Assembly: GCA_024695665.1 (NCBI GenBank)
Contig: JAILHT010000030.1
Location: 1 to 56,164, forward strand
Length of the DNA stretch: 56,164 nucleotides
Source: Lachnospiraceae bacterium
Lineage (GTDB): Bacteria > Bacillota > Clostridia > Lachnospirales > Lachnospiraceae
Reading direction: 5' to 3'
This document shows, piece after piece, positions 23,388-32,932 of the stretch; positions within the stretch are counted from its first letter, which is position 1; the number at the start of each line of letters is the position of its first letter. The translations under genes and the position numbers were made by a program. The notes beneath the pieces are model-generated. The model was not told where the DNA came from, did no database searches, and saw nothing but the letters and a program-made list of their open reading frames with translations.

Positions 23388-25223
23388 CTATTCTCCTATC
23401 AGAGCATTTTCCTCAAAAAGTGCCTCAAATTCGTCTCTCTGTATCTTTTCTTTTTCAAGAAGAAGCTTTGCACAGGAATGAAGTACATTCTCATTCTCAA
23501 GAAGAATCTTTTTTGCCTTTGCATAGCACTCATCCACTATACGCTTGACTTCTTCATCTATAAGATTTGCCACAGCCTCGCTGTACCCTCTGGTATGTGC
23601 GAGATCACGTCCTATAAATACTTCATCATCGTCATTGTCGTAATTCAACAATCCGAGGTTCTCGGACATACCGTATCTTGTAACCATGGCTCTCGCCATC
23701 TGTGTGGCCTGCTTTATATCCTGCGATGCCCCGGTCGTGATGTCATCGAAGATAATCTCCTCTGCAACACGTCCTCCGAGATCGACTACGATCTCCTGAA
23801 GCATCTTGTTCTTTGTGTAGAACATCTCATCGCGCTCGTTTATAGGCATTGTATATCCGGCAGCACCGGCGCCTGTAGGAATGATTGATACCGAATATAC
23901 CGGTCCGACCTCCGGGAGCAGATGGAAGAGTATAGCGTGTCCTGACTCATGATAAGCCGTAATCTTTTTCTCTTTTTCAGTGATAATTCGACTTCTCTTC
24001 TCCTGTCCGATTCCCACTTTTACAAACGAACTCTTTATATCTCCCTGTGTGAGATAAGCTCTCTTATCCTTAGCCGCAAGTATCGCAGCCTCGTTCAAAA
24101 GGTTCTCCAGATCCGCTCCGGTGAAGCCAGCCGTGGTCTGAGCAATCTGCTGTAAGTTCACATCGTCTCCGAGTGGCTTGTTTCTCGCGTGTACTTTCAA
24201 TATCTCCTCACGTCCGACAACATCAGGTTTTCCGACAAATACTTTTCTGTCGAATCTTCCCGGTCTCATGATAGCCGGGTCGAGAATATCTACTCGGTTT
24301 GTCGCAGCCATGACAATGATTCCTTCGTTTGTTCCGAATCCGTCCATCTCCACGAGCATCTGGTTCAAAGTCTGCTCTCTCTCATCATGTCCGCCACCCA
24401 TACCGGTTCCACGTCGTCTTGCTACGGCATCAATCTCGTCTATGAATATGATACACGGAGCATTTTTCTTCGCCTCGGCAAACATATCTCTGACTCTGGA
24501 AGCACCGACACCGACGAACATCTCGACGAAATCAGAACCTGATATTGAGAAAAACGGTACTCCGGCTTCCCCTGCAACCGCTTTTGCAAGAAGAGTCTTT
24601 CCTGTTCCCGGAGGACCTACAAGAAGCACACCCTTCGGTATTCTGGCTCCCACAGCTGTGAACTTTTCAGGTGCTTTCAAAAATTCAACGAGTTCTTCAA
24701 GCTCCTCTTTTTCCTCTCTGAGTCCCGCAACCTTGCCGAAATTGATATCCTTTGTATCCTCGTTGAGCCTTGCTCTGCTTCGACCGTAGTTCATCATCTT
24801 TGAATTTGAACCGCCACCGGCCTGTGCCTGATTGCTCATCATAATAAACAATATAAACATTGCTCCGAACATTATGAGGAGCGGAAGAAGATTGCTAAGC
24901 CAATCCTCCGGCGGAACATCATCCACAACATAAGCCGTGAATCCCATCTGATCCATGTAATCCTGGAGTTCGTTTACATCCGAAACGTAAAGTTCCTCCT
25001 CGCTGCCGTCGGTGAATGTGATATATGATACACCGGTAGGCACTTCTCTGTTCTGTTCAATCTCTACGGATACAACCTCGTTGTTATTAAGTGCTGCCTT
25101 GAACTCCGAGATTGTGTAGTCGCCATTGTTTAAGGCGTTTGAATCCAAAAGAATCCATAACACAATCATCGCCAAAATCAGGCAAATGTATACTCCGTAT
25201 CCCCTAAGTCCATGTCTTCCCAA
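23388..25223 (-). CDS. ftsH: ATP-dependent zinc metalloprotease FtsH
   Basis: Membrane-anchored AAA protease that removes damaged membrane and regulatory proteins. The 611-aa protein has an N-terminal helix ([15 protein letters not shown]), an external domain, and a second helix ([18 protein letters not shown]). The AAA module holds [18 protein letters not shown] and the second region of homology ([20 protein letters not shown]). The zinc site HESGH and the downstream Asp are present. It lies 18 bp after hpt. Confidence 0.97.
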   Translation of the reverse strand: MGRHGLRGYGVYICLILAMIVLWILLDSNALNNGDYTISEFKAALNNNEVVSVEIEQNREVPTGVSYITFTDGSEEELYVSDVNELQDYMDQMGFTAYVVDDVPPEDWLSNLLPLLIMFGAMFILFIMMSNQAQAGGGSNSKMMNYGRSRARLNEDTKDINFGKVAGLREEKEELEELVEFLKAPEKFTAVGARIPKGVLLVGPPGTGKTLLAKAVAGEAGVPFFSISGSDFVEMFVGVGASRVRDMFAEAKKNAPCIIFIDEIDAVARRRGTGMGGGHDEREQTLNQMLVEMDGFGTNEGIIVMAATNRVDILDPAIMRPGRFDRKVFVGKPDVVGREEILKVHARNKPLGDDVNLQQIAQTTAGFTGADLENLLNEAAILAAKDKRAYLTQGDIKSSFVKVGIGQEKRSRIITEKEKKITAYHESGHAILFHLLPEVGPVYSVSIIPTGAGAAGYTMPINERDEMFYTKNKMLQEIVVDLGGRVAEEIIFDDITTGASQDIKQATQMARAMVTRYGMSENLGLLNYDNDDDEVFIGRDLAHTRGYSEAVANLIDEEVKRIVDECYAKAKKILLENENVLHSCAKLLLEKEKIQRDEFEALFEENALIGE

Positions 25224-25241
25224 TTTTTTTCTCCTGTTGTT

Positions 25242-25766
25242 TTATTCAAATTCTATGACACCGATATACGGAAGGTTTCTGTATTTCTGGTCATAGTCAA
25301 GTCCGTATCCGACAACAAATTCGTCCGGAATCTCAAATCCGACATAATCCACGTCGACATTCACAACTCTTCTGTCCGGTTTGTCCAAAAGAGTACAGAG
25401 TCTCAATGTCTTCGGTCCTCTGCTCTTCAATATTTCGAGAAGGTAGCTTAATGTTCTTCCCGAATCTATGATATCCTCGACAACGAGCACATTTTTTCCC
25501 TGAATGCTCTCATCGAGATCCTTTATGATCTTTACAACTCCGCTTGATTTTGTGTCCGATCCGTAGCTTGATACAGACATAAAATCCATGGATACCGGTG
25601 ATGTTATTCTCTTTGCGAGTTCACACATGAAGAATACTCCGCCCTTGAGCACACAGATAAGATGAACCGTCTCATCTCCGTAAAGCTCGGAAATCTTCTT
25701 TCCAAGTTCTTCAATTCTCTTGTCTACATCTTCTTCCGATACCAATACTCTGATCTTGTCCTGCAT
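25242..25766 (-). CDS. hpt: Hypoxanthine phosphoribosyltransferase
   Basis: Purine salvage enzyme joining hypoxanthine or guanine to PRPP. At 174 aa it has the family size. The PRPP-binding loop VLVVEDIIDSGRTLSYL is exact, and the N-terminal VSEEDVDKRIEELGKKIS and VCVLKGG-type LICVLKGGVFF motifs are present. It is directly downstream of tilS (2 bp), the conserved tilS-hpt-ftsH order of Firmicutes. Confidence 0.96.
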   Translation of the reverse strand: MQDKIRVLVSEEDVDKRIEELGKKISELYGDETVHLICVLKGGVFFMCELAKRITSPVSMDFMSVSSYGSDTKSSGVVKIIKDLDESIQGKNVLVVEDIIDSGRTLSYLLEILKSRGPKTLRLCTLLDKPDRRVVNVDVDYVGFEIPDEFVVGYGLDYDQKYRNLPYIGVIEFE

Positions 25767-25768
25767 TT

Positions 25769-27226
25769 TTACATTTCCTTTTCTGTTACGTATTTTACTT
25801 CTATCACAGTTTTTGTCTCCGGTGTAATCTTGTACTTTTCACTGATCCTGTGCCCCGGAACCCAAACTATTTCCTCATCGTCCGCTATTACAATTGTTCT
25901 TTTCCTGTCCGCGGCCGAAACCTTCTCATTTTTCAGATAATCAAACACATCTTTTGTATGTCCGGCGACATCTATACATATTCTGTCGCCCGGATTTGGA
26001 AAACGTGCCGATAACTCACCCTTAATCTTATCATAATCGAGCCATTTAGTATATACGTTTTTGGGTATCAACGCTTTGCACTCCTCCCACGGAAGTGGCT
26101 GAAATGTACGTTTTTCCAGCATTTCGCAAAAAGACAAGCAGTCTGTCGCAATATCTGTGCAACCAGCTCCATCCTCTGCTGTTGAATCTTTTTTCTCAAT
26201 AATGATTCTTTCGTATTCTTTCCTGGCTCTTAAAGCATACGGCAAATCTATTCCCCTTCCACTCTGCAATCCCATCAGAGTCTCAAGGTCTGCCACATGT
26301 CTTTTCTCTATATCTTTCTCCCTTTTTGCGACGGTCACTATGGCCTTTTTTAGCGTTCTTCTCCTTATCACGGGATCTGCTTTTTCAAGTTTTTTTACAT
26401 CGAGCGAAACGACTGTTTCTCCCACTCCGTCCACCGATATTTTGCATGCGTTCTCCATGAATCTGTCCGTCTCAATATCCAGATATTTCTTTATCTCAAG
26501 CATTTCCCTTGAAAAGTTCAAAAAATGGCCTACGGCTGCTTCGTTTATCTTCTCAAATTCAGGAATTATTATATTTCTTATGCGATTTCTGCTGTAATTT
26601 GTGTCCTCGTTTGTCTTGTCGATGCAGTAGTTTTCGCCCTTATTCGAAAGAAACTCTTCTATCTCTCTTCTTGTCACGAAATACAACGGCCTTATTATGC
26701 AAAGTCCGCTCTTTCTGGTTGTAATAGGTTTTATCCCCGCCGCACCGTCTATTCCGCTTCCTCTTGTCATGTTAAAAAGTATTGTCTCGGCATTGTCGTT
26801 CGCATGATGCGCCACAGCGGTTTTTATTGTGGAAAAATCTGTGTTGTTTGTCTCGCAAAGTTCTTTTGCAAAATCCTCAAACACTTTGTATCTCTCGATT
26901 CTTGCTGCCTCCTCGGTACCCAGACGTCTCTCTTTTGCAACAGTCGGAATATCGATACTTACCATTTTAAAAGGCACATTGTATTTCTCGCTAAGTCCCC
27001 TTGAAAACTCGGCATCCTCAATACTCTCCTCACCGCGTATCCCATGCTCCACATGAAGTGCATACAAGTGAAATCCAAGTTCTTCTTTCAGTTCATTGAG
27101 CACGACAAAAAGACAGGTGGAGTCCGCTCCGCCCGACAATCCAACGATCACATAATCCCCCTCTTTTATAAGGTTATCAGATATGATCCCTCTTTTTACT
27201 TTTTCTTTTAACGTTTCCGTACTCAT
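25769..27226 (-). CDS. tilS: tRNA(Ile)-lysidine synthase
   Basis: Adds lysine to C34 of tRNA-Ile(CAU), changing it to read AUA. The 485-aa protein shows the ATP pyrophosphatase P-loop VGLSGGADSTCL at residue 28, HVEHGIRGEESIEDAEF, and AHHANDNAETILFNMTRGSG, all typical. The C-terminal TilS domain (FPNPGDRIC and the RIVWVPG-like EEIVWVPGHRISEKYKI end) is also present. It heads the tilS-hpt-ftsH part of the operon. Confidence 0.96.
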   Translation of the reverse strand: MSTETLKEKVKRGIISDNLIKEGDYVIVGLSGGADSTCLFVVLNELKEELGFHLYALHVEHGIRGEESIEDAEFSRGLSEKYNVPFKMVSIDIPTVAKERRLGTEEAARIERYKVFEDFAKELCETNNTDFSTIKTAVAHHANDNAETILFNMTRGSGIDGAAGIKPITTRKSGLCIIRPLYFVTRREIEEFLSNKGENYCIDKTNEDTNYSRNRIRNIIIPEFEKINEAAVGHFLNFSREMLEIKKYLDIETDRFMENACKISVDGVGETVVSLDVKKLEKADPVIRRRTLKKAIVTVAKREKDIEKRHVADLETLMGLQSGRGIDLPYALRARKEYERIIIEKKDSTAEDGAGCTDIATDCLSFCEMLEKRTFQPLPWEECKALIPKNVYTKWLDYDKIKGELSARFPNPGDRICIDVAGHTKDVFDYLKNEKVSAADRKRTIVIADDEEIVWVPGHRISEKYKITPETKTVIEVKYVTEKEM

Positions 27227-27244
27227 AGATAAGCCTTGTTAAAT

Positions 27245-27272
27245 GCAAAAGCTCCGAGCCTTGCCGGAGCTT
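27245..27272 (-). terminator. Weak terminator or attenuator between divIC and tilS
   Basis: Minus-strand AAGCTCCG and CGGAGCTT form an 8-bp stem around an 8-nt loop, followed by TTGCATTT. The first arm overlaps the divIC stop codon. It probably reduces read-through into tilS-hpt-ftsH. Confidence 0.5.
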
Positions 27273-27567
27273 AATCCTCTTCTCTGTATATTGTCTCGTT
27301 GTCGTATAGCATTCCCAACTTGTTGTGAGCTTCTTTCTCTGTATATTCGTCCGAATCGAGATTCTCCTCATAATCGCTGAGTTCCTGCTGTCTCTCGGTC
27401 TCTTCCTCGAGCTGTCTCTGCAGCTCCTCCTCCTCAGCTATATAATCCTGATTCTTGTTATACAAACGGAAGGTCTGAACAGACATTACAACCAAAAGCA
27501 ATATAACTATGACGGCTATGCTGCCTCTTCCCGTTTTTCTCTTTTTTGTTCTGCTGTTCTTCTTCAT
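27271..27567 (-). CDS. FtsB/DivIC-family septum formation initiator
   Basis: 98-aa bitopic protein: a basic cytoplasmic head (KKNSRTKKRKTGRG), one membrane helix (SIAVIVILLLVVMSVQTF) and an outer coiled coil rich in Glu and Gln. This is the layout of DivIC, which works with DivIB and FtsL in the divisome. The position between rqcP and tilS matches the conserved locus. ATG at 27567 follows AGGTGAG; a GTG at 27576, touching the rqcP stop, is the other possible start. Confidence 0.85.
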   Translation of the reverse strand: MKKNSRTKKRKTGRGSIAVIVILLLVVMSVQTFRLYNKNQDYIAEEEELQRQLEEETERQQELSDYEENLDSDEYTEKEAHNKLGMLYDNETIYREED

Positions 27568-27576
27568 AAAACTCAC

Positions 27577-27816
27577 CTAAATATATCTAAACATTTCTTT
27601 CGCATCTTCCTTCTTTATCGACTCGGCCAGACTTAAGACCTCAACCTTTACGGTTTTCTGTCCGAAGGAAATCTCTATAATATCCGAAACCTTTACGTTC
27701 ACGGACGCCTTTGCAACCTTGCCGTTCACAAGCACCCTGCCCGCATCACAAGCTTCGTTCGCCACGGTTCTTCTCTTTATCAACCGCGACACTTTCAAAA
27801 ACTTATCGAGTCTCAT
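27577..27816 (-). CDS. rqcP: S4-domain RNA-binding protein, RqcP/YabO type
   Basis: 79-aa S4 protein beginning MRLDKFLKVSRLIKRRTVA, then the GRVLVNGKVAK loop. In Bacillus it binds the 50S-peptidyl-tRNA complex with RqcH and supports C-terminal alanine tailing in ribosome quality control. ATG at 27816 follows GGAGAG; GTG two codons earlier is also possible. Its stop abuts the divIC start region, so the two are coupled. In sporulating relatives yabP and yabQ follow this gene; here divIC follows immediately. Confidence 0.92.
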   Translation of the reverse strand: MRLDKFLKVSRLIKRRTVANEACDAGRVLVNGKVAKASVNVKVSDIIEISFGQKTVKVEVLSLAESIKKEDAKEMFRYI

Positions 27817-27912
27817 TTTCACTTTCTCTCCGTATAAGTTATATTTCGACCTTTTTCACAGGTTTTATTATACTACCAACTGCGTTTTTATTCCAGTTTC
27901 CAGCCTTTTGGC

Positions 27913-27942
27913 AAAAAAAGAGTGGAACTTTAAGTTCCACTC
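27913..27942 (-). terminator. Terminator of hup
   Basis: Minus-strand GAGTGGAACTT and AAGTTCCACTC pair over 11 bp, followed by TTTTTTT. It lies 20 bp after the hup stop. Confidence 0.92.
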
Positions 27943-27961
27943 CGATGTTCATATAAATAAA

Positions 27962-28237
27962 TTACTTATTTACAGCATCCTTTAAAGCTTTTCCTGCTTT
28001 GAACTTAGGAGCCTTAGATGCAGGTAACTTCATCTCTGCGCCAGTCTGAGGATTTCTTCCTGTTCTTGCGCCTCTCTGTCCAACTTCGAATGTTCCGAAT
28101 CCAACGAGCTGGATCTTTCCACCCTTTACGAGCTCTGCTGTAACAGTCTCTGTGAATGCCTTTAATGCTGCTTCAGCATCTTTCTTTGAGATATTAGCCT
28201 GCTCAGCCATTGCTGCAACTAATTCTGTCTTGTTCAT
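27962..28237 (-). CDS. hup: HU-family DNA-binding protein
   Basis: Histone-like nucleoid protein of 91 aa that bends DNA non-specifically. MNKTELVAAMAEQANISKKDAEAAL at the start and the signature GFGTFEVGQRGARTGRNPQTG, including the DNA-inserting Pro loop, are canonical. The gene stands alone, with a consensus promoter and a strong terminator, fitting high expression. It precedes rqcP, as in many Clostridia. AGGAGG lies upstream of the ATG. Confidence 0.97.
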   Translation of the reverse strand: MNKTELVAAMAEQANISKKDAEAALKAFTETVTAELVKGGKIQLVGFGTFEVGQRGARTGRNPQTGAEMKLPASKAPKFKAGKALKDAVNK

Positions 28238-28301
28238 AGTAAACTTCCTCCTGTGAAATTCTCTTCATTTAGTAAACCACCTATATGTGACTTACTACCT
28301 A

Positions 28302-28330
28302 GTTATACTAATTTTGCCTTGATTTGTCAA
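28302..28330 (-). promoter_or_regulatory. Strong promoter of hup
   Basis: Perfect -35 TTGACA (28325-28330), 17-bp spacer, TATAAC (28302-28307). This leaves a leader of about 60 nt before hup. Confidence 0.85.
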
Positions 28331-28363
28331 GATATTCCGCGACTTTTAGGGCTCAAATGGGAT

Positions 28364-29719
28364 TTAATTATCTTCAGTGTTATTTATGGCTGTCAAAAGA
28401 TTGTAAAGTGTCGTCAAATAGTCCTGCGATGACGTGTCATCTGTGGTTGTTCCATCTGTCGTAGTGCCATTTGTTGTGGTTCCGTTTGTGGTAGTTCCAT
28501 TAGCAGTCGTTCCATCTGTCGTGGTTTCGTTTGTGGCGGTTCCGTTTGTCGTGGTTCCATTCGTCGTTGTATTATTCGTCGTAGTGCCGGTTGATGCATC
28601 GGTTCCGCTCGAAGCATCATCCTCGTCCGTGGTGGTTCCCGACGCCACAAGACTAAGTTCAATAGTAGCCTCCTCGCTGTTTACCACAAGTTTCTTCTCT
28701 ATCGAATCATAGCCGTCTGCAGATATCTTAAGCACATGAGTTCCGTACTTCACTTCCGTCGGCTCGCTGTAATCTATCTCCTCACCGTCGATCGTAACCT
28801 TTGCGGTCGTGAGTCCTCCGAAATCAAAGCTCAGCTTACAATATTTCGGACCCTCGCCTTTCATGCTGTCCAAATCGAGAACATAGTCCTGCCCTCTGAC
28901 TACCGTTATCTCTCTGCTGCTGCCCCATCCGTCATTTGCAACGGTTACAAGATAATCGCCCTCCGGCACCTCTATCCTGAACCCCGGAAGCACCTCTTTG
29001 AATATCGTATCTCCGATACAGATGTAGCTTCCGTCAAAGAGTTCCGTATTTGTCAGTGTCACATATCCATGTCCGCTCGTGACAACCATCGAGAGAATGC
29101 GCTTATCCATTCCCACTACCGTGAGTGTATCATCTGCTCCGATGAGATACAAAGGAACCTCGTAACCTTCCGAATAACAGCTCAGATGATCGTCGAAATA
29201 ATAGTTTTTGTCCGCAATTTTCATTGTGAGCGCATCCATATCTATGGAATAATTTACCACTCCGGTGTAAACCCATGCCTCGTCCGTGAGTGAAAGCGCA
29301 CTGATTGAGCCCGCTCCTTCATCTATTGTCGCCTTGACCGGGTATCCCAGCTCAAATGATGCTATCGACTTTGTCTTTCCGTATTTGTCAGCAAAAGAAG
29401 TATACACATCATACTTGAAGCTTCTCTCACGACCGGTATCGGAGTCGATCAAGGTTACAACCTGCTGCTCCAAATCCACATATTGAAGGATGTATACCTG
29501 CCCTGATGTCGCAACTTCACTTTCAATCGATGTGACTTCCGTGGCATTATCTGCGTTTTCGCTCTCTTCTGTTGTATTCTCGGTCTCCGTGCTCTCTTCC
29601 TGTGAGACGTTTCCCCTTCTGGTTTGCACTATTCCTCCGCTGTAATCGGTCTCCCCACCGCATCCTGCTATGAGAAAACACGCGGACGCAACAAGCAGTA
29701 TTCTTAAACCTTTTCCCAT
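28364..29719 (-). CDS. PEGA-domain lipoprotein with Thr-rich repeat tail
   Basis: Surface lipoprotein of 451 aa. The signal peptide ends in the lipobox LIAGC. After an acidic linker comes a beta-rich domain (about residues 65-230) of unknown type. Two PEGA-like segments follow: FRIEVPEGDYLVTVANDGW and VTIDGEEIDYSEPTEVKYG with GTHVLKISADGYDS, which is typical. The last 90 residues are 5-aa repeats of Thr-Thr-x-Asn/Asp-Gly that probably cross the wall. ATG at 29719 follows AAAGGGAC; longer frames overlap cca and lack sites. It is the last gene of the proS-cca run. PEGA domains often bind S-layer or other surface structures; here the ligand is unknown. Confidence 0.82.
   Translation of the reverse strand: MGKGLRILLVASACFLIAGCGGETDYSGGIVQTRRGNVSQEESTETENTTEESENADNATEVTSIESEVATSGQVYILQYVDLEQQVVTLIDSDTGRERSFKYDVYTSFADKYGKTKSIASFELGYPVKATIDEGAGSISALSLTDEAWVYTGVVNYSIDMDALTMKIADKNYYFDDHLSCYSEGYEVPLYLIGADDTLTVVGMDKRILSMVVTSGHGYVTLTNTELFDGSYICIGDTIFKEVLPGFRIEVPEGDYLVTVANDGWGSSREITVVRGQDYVLDLDSMKGEGPKYCKLSFDFGGLTTAKVTIDGEEIDYSEPTEVKYGTHVLKISADGYDSIEKKLVVNSEEATIELSLVASGTTTDEDDASSGTDASTGTTTNNTTTNGTTTNGTATNETTTDGTTANGTTTNGTTTNGTTTDGTTTDDTSSQDYLTTLYNLLTAINNTEDN
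28430..28603 (-). repeat. 15-bp tandem repeats coding for Thr-rich tail
   Basis: About ten degenerate 15-bp units of the type GTTCCATCTGTCGTG on the plus strand, coding for TT(T/A)(N/D)G. Slippage at such repeats could change tail length between strains. Confidence 0.85.
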
Positions 29720-29760
29720 TTTGTCCCTTTTTTGCATTTGCACAGCGCGCGCTTGAAAAC

Positions 29761-31092
29761 TCACTCACCCAAAAAGGTGTTCATATAGTCCACAAGTTCC
29801 TCCCTCGTGTTCTTTTTCGGATTTTCAAGCACATAATCCAACAGTTTTTTCAATGTCTCTCCAATCTTCGGTCCCTTTTGAATTCCAAGACCCATAAGGT
29901 CATTTCCGTTCAAAGCCAGATCGGAGATCTTGAGACAATCGTTCTCTCTCATTATTTCTTCGTAGATTTTTTTGTATTCCTCTACGTATTTAAGCTTTTC
30001 TTTTCGCTTATACTCACTCTGAGCAAGTCGATCTGCCAAGAAAACCTCAAATATATCCGGGTAGTATTCCTCCCCTATTCTAGAGATTGTCCTTCTCACG
30101 GATATCTTGTCGGCATTCGGCTTGTCATCATGGTATTTTACATATCTTGTGACTTTTTTGATTGTATCATTGTCATATTTTAGGCGCCTCAAAATCTCTT
30201 CGGCCTTCTTTGCGCCTTTTGCGGGATGCCCCTTAAAATGATCTCTTCCGTCACAGTCTGTTGTTCTGCACTCGGGTTTTGATATGTCATGAAGAAGCAT
30301 TGAAAGCCTCAAAATCTTCTCCGCTCTGATCTTGCAGACGGCATGTATCGTATGCTCTCCCACATTGTAACAGTGATGAGGCGTGTTCTGCTCTGTCTCC
30401 ATCAAAAGGTCAAACTCCGGCAACATCACCTTTGTAAGTCCTGTCTCATAAAGCGTCCTAAGCTCCTCCGGATGGTCGGACACCAGAAGTTTTGTAAGTT
30501 CAACCTGTATCCTCTCCGCCGATACTCTTCTTAGCCCGTCTGCCATATTTTTTATCGCATTTTTTGTATCTTCATCTATCTCAAATCCGAGCTGAGCGGC
30601 AAATCTCACCGCCCTCATCATGCGAAGGGCATCCTCCGAGAATCTCTCTTTGGCATTCCCCACACATTTTATGAGTTTTCTCTCGATATCGCCCCTGCCG
30701 TCAAACTCATCCACAAGTCCGACTCTTTCGTTGTAGGCCATGGCATTTATCGTGAAATCTCTTCTTTTCAAGTCCTCGATAAGACTTGCGGTAAATGTCA
30801 CTTCCTTAGGATGTCTCCCGTCTTCATAGTCCCCGTCCACTCTGTAGGTTGTGACCTCAAAACCTTCTTTTTGAAGCATAACGGTCACGGTTCCGTGCTC
30901 TATCCCGGTATCAATCGTCCTGTGAAAAACTTTTTTTACCTGTTCGGGGAGCGCTGATGTCGTGATATCCCAGTCCATAGGTGTTCTTCCAAGAATGCAA
31001 TCCCTGACGCAGCCTCCGACGGCATACGCTTCATATCCGTTTTCTTCCAGCGTCTCTATTATATATTTTACCTTCTCCGGAAGGACTATCAT
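29761..31092 (-). CDS. cca: CCA tRNA nucleotidyltransferase with HD domain
   Basis: Adds or repairs the 3'-CCA of tRNAs, which fits the tRNA-Tyr gene here having no encoded CCA. The 443-aa class II enzyme has the N-terminal motif AYAVGGCVRDCILGRTPMDWDITT with the DxD metal pair. RRDFTINAMAYN and the template-site DALRMMRAVRFAAQLGF follow. An HD phosphohydrolase domain (LSMLLHDISKPE, KYHDD) is at the C-terminus. GAGGTAG precedes ATG. It lies 11 bp after proS. Confidence 0.95.
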   Translation of the reverse strand: MIVLPEKVKYIIETLEENGYEAYAVGGCVRDCILGRTPMDWDITTSALPEQVKKVFHRTIDTGIEHGTVTVMLQKEGFEVTTYRVDGDYEDGRHPKEVTFTASLIEDLKRRDFTINAMAYNERVGLVDEFDGRGDIERKLIKCVGNAKERFSEDALRMMRAVRFAAQLGFEIDEDTKNAIKNMADGLRRVSAERIQVELTKLLVSDHPEELRTLYETGLTKVMLPEFDLLMETEQNTPHHCYNVGEHTIHAVCKIRAEKILRLSMLLHDISKPECRTTDCDGRDHFKGHPAKGAKKAEEILRRLKYDNDTIKKVTRYVKYHDDKPNADKISVRRTISRIGEEYYPDIFEVFLADRLAQSEYKRKEKLKYVEEYKKIYEEIMRENDCLKISDLALNGNDLMGLGIQKGPKIGETLKKLLDYVLENPKKNTREELVDYMNTFLGE

Positions 31093-31103
31093 ACATCTAC
31101 CTC

Positions 31104-32840
31104 TTACTCTTCTACCTTTGAATATATCTCCGCAAACATTTCGTCAATCACAGCCTTAATCTCCTCGACAGCTGTATCAACAGGTATATTTTTCTTTATT
31201 GTTTTGTCTCTGCTTGAAAGCTCGATCTCTCCGTTTGCGAGTGCCTTCGGTCCGACAACAACTCTGACAGGAACACCAAGAAGGTCTGCGTCTGCAAACA
31301 TAGCTCCCGCTCTCACATCTCTGTCATCATAAATGACTTCTACTCCCGCTTTCTGAAGCTTGTCATAGAGCTCATCAGCCGCATTCTTGCAATCCTCTTT
31401 ATCTACACGCATACAGCAGAGATGTACCTGCCAAGGTGCGATTGTTATAGGCCAGATAGGTCCATTGTCATCATGTCTCGCCTCACATACGGATGCAGCA
31501 AGTCTTCCGACTCCGATTCCGTAGCAGCCCATTATAGGATTCTTCTCTGTTCCGTCAGCATCGGTATATTTCATTCCCATTGTCTTGGTATATTTTGTTC
31601 CAAGCTGGAAAATATTTCCGACCTCGATACCTCTCTTTACGGTTATTGTCTTTTTACCGCAAACAGGGCATACTCCGCCAGTCTTTATCTTTGATACATC
31701 AACGTATTCAACATCGCCGATATCTCTTTTTATATTGAGCCCCTTATAGTGATAATCAGTCTCGTTTGCACCGCAGACAAGCGATTCGATTCCGTCGAGA
31801 GATGCATCATATACTACCGTGCATTTTGCATCAAGGTTGTATGGTCCCGTAAATCCTGCGACAAGTCCGCTCTCGTCATTAACCTCTGCAGGATGAATCT
31901 CCTCACCGAGATAATTTGTAAGCTTTGTCTCGTTGACCTCGTAATCGCCTCTCAAGAATACAACAACGAACTCGTCTGTCATATTTTTCTGATACATAAC
32001 GGCCTTACATGATTTCTCTACCGGAACGCCGAGGAATGAGGTTACCTCTTCTATGGTCTTCTCGTTCGGTGTGTGTACTTTCTCAAGGTCTTCCATACCC
32101 TTGTATTCACTGTTGTCAACCTTGTTCTCAGCAGCTTCCATGTTTGCTCTGTATCCGCAGTCAGTACAGATTACTATTGAATCTTCTCCGGCATCAGCGA
32201 GAAGCATATACTCATGTGATACAGAACCACCCATCATTCCCGAGTCGGATTTTACCGCGATAACCTCAGGTACTCCCGCTCTCTGGAATATTCTGTTGTA
32301 TGCCTTGTAACAGATGTCATAATATCTCTCCAGATCCTCCTGGGTGAGATGAAAGGAATAAGCGTCCTTCATAGTGAATTCTCTGACTCTTATAAGGCCT
32401 GCTCTCGGTCTTGCCTCATCTCTGAATTTTGTCTGAATCTGATATATCATGAACGGATATTTCGTATATGTCTGTCCGTACTCTCTGACAAGCTGAACCG
32501 CAGCCTCCTCATGAGTCATTCCGAGCACCATCTGGCTTCCGCTTCTGTCCTTGAATCTCAAAAGCTCATCGCCGACACTCTCAAATCTTCCGGATTCCTC
32601 CCAAAGGCTTCCCGGAAGGGCCACGGGGAAAAGAACCTCCTGTCCGTCGATCGCATCCATCTCCTCGCGGATGATGTTTTCAATCTTCTTTGTGATACGT
32701 CTCATAGGCGGGTACAGAGAATAAATTCCGTTTGCAACGTATTTTACATATCCTCCGCGCACGCTGAACGCATGAGAGTCAACTACACAATCCGATGGTC
32801 TCTCCTTAAAACGGTCTCCTACCATGTTTGCAATTTTCAT
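31104..32840 (-). CDS. proS: Prolyl-tRNA synthetase, bacterial type with editing insertion
   Basis: Class II aminoacyl-tRNA synthetase of 578 aa. Motif 2 region FRDEARPRAGLIRVREFTMKDAYSF and motif 3 GCYGIGVGRLAASV flank a YbaK-like editing insertion of about 180 residues (AVMYQKNMTDEFVVVFLRGDYEVNETKL), which removes mischarged Ala. The anticodon-binding domain ends the protein. ATG at 32840 follows AGGAAGGAAAA; the longer frame to 32930 runs into the leader. No T-box is present in the 92-bp leader. It shares its transcript with rluA-type and cca genes. Confidence 0.96.
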   Translation of the reverse strand: MKIANMVGDRFKERPSDCVVDSHAFSVRGGYVKYVANGIYSLYPPMRRITKKIENIIREEMDAIDGQEVLFPVALPGSLWEESGRFESVGDELLRFKDRSGSQMVLGMTHEEAAVQLVREYGQTYTKYPFMIYQIQTKFRDEARPRAGLIRVREFTMKDAYSFHLTQEDLERYYDICYKAYNRIFQRAGVPEVIAVKSDSGMMGGSVSHEYMLLADAGEDSIVICTDCGYRANMEAAENKVDNSEYKGMEDLEKVHTPNEKTIEEVTSFLGVPVEKSCKAVMYQKNMTDEFVVVFLRGDYEVNETKLTNYLGEEIHPAEVNDESGLVAGFTGPYNLDAKCTVVYDASLDGIESLVCGANETDYHYKGLNIKRDIGDVEYVDVSKIKTGGVCPVCGKKTITVKRGIEVGNIFQLGTKYTKTMGMKYTDADGTEKNPIMGCYGIGVGRLAASVCEARHDDNGPIWPITIAPWQVHLCCMRVDKEDCKNAADELYDKLQKAGVEVIYDDRDVRAGAMFADADLLGVPVRVVVGPKALANGEIELSSRDKTIKKNIPVDTAVEEIKAVIDEMFAEIYSKVEE

Positions 32841-32932
32841 AGTTCTTTTCCTTCCTGTATATACTAATAAAATGAAAAAACCGAAGTTTCCCACTTTCAA
32901 GATTTTGGCCTTAGAAAGCCATTTTGTCAAGT

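Noticed and set aside
28434-28712. Plus-strand Val-rich repeat frame opposite the PEGA protein tail
   Set aside because: Antisense shadow of the 15-bp repeats; no ribosome binding site.
32841-32932. T-box leader for proS
   Set aside because: Only 92 bp, no UGGNACCGCG-type T-box sequence and no specifier loop. A TTGACA box occurs near 32930 but its -10 (CAAAAT) is weak.
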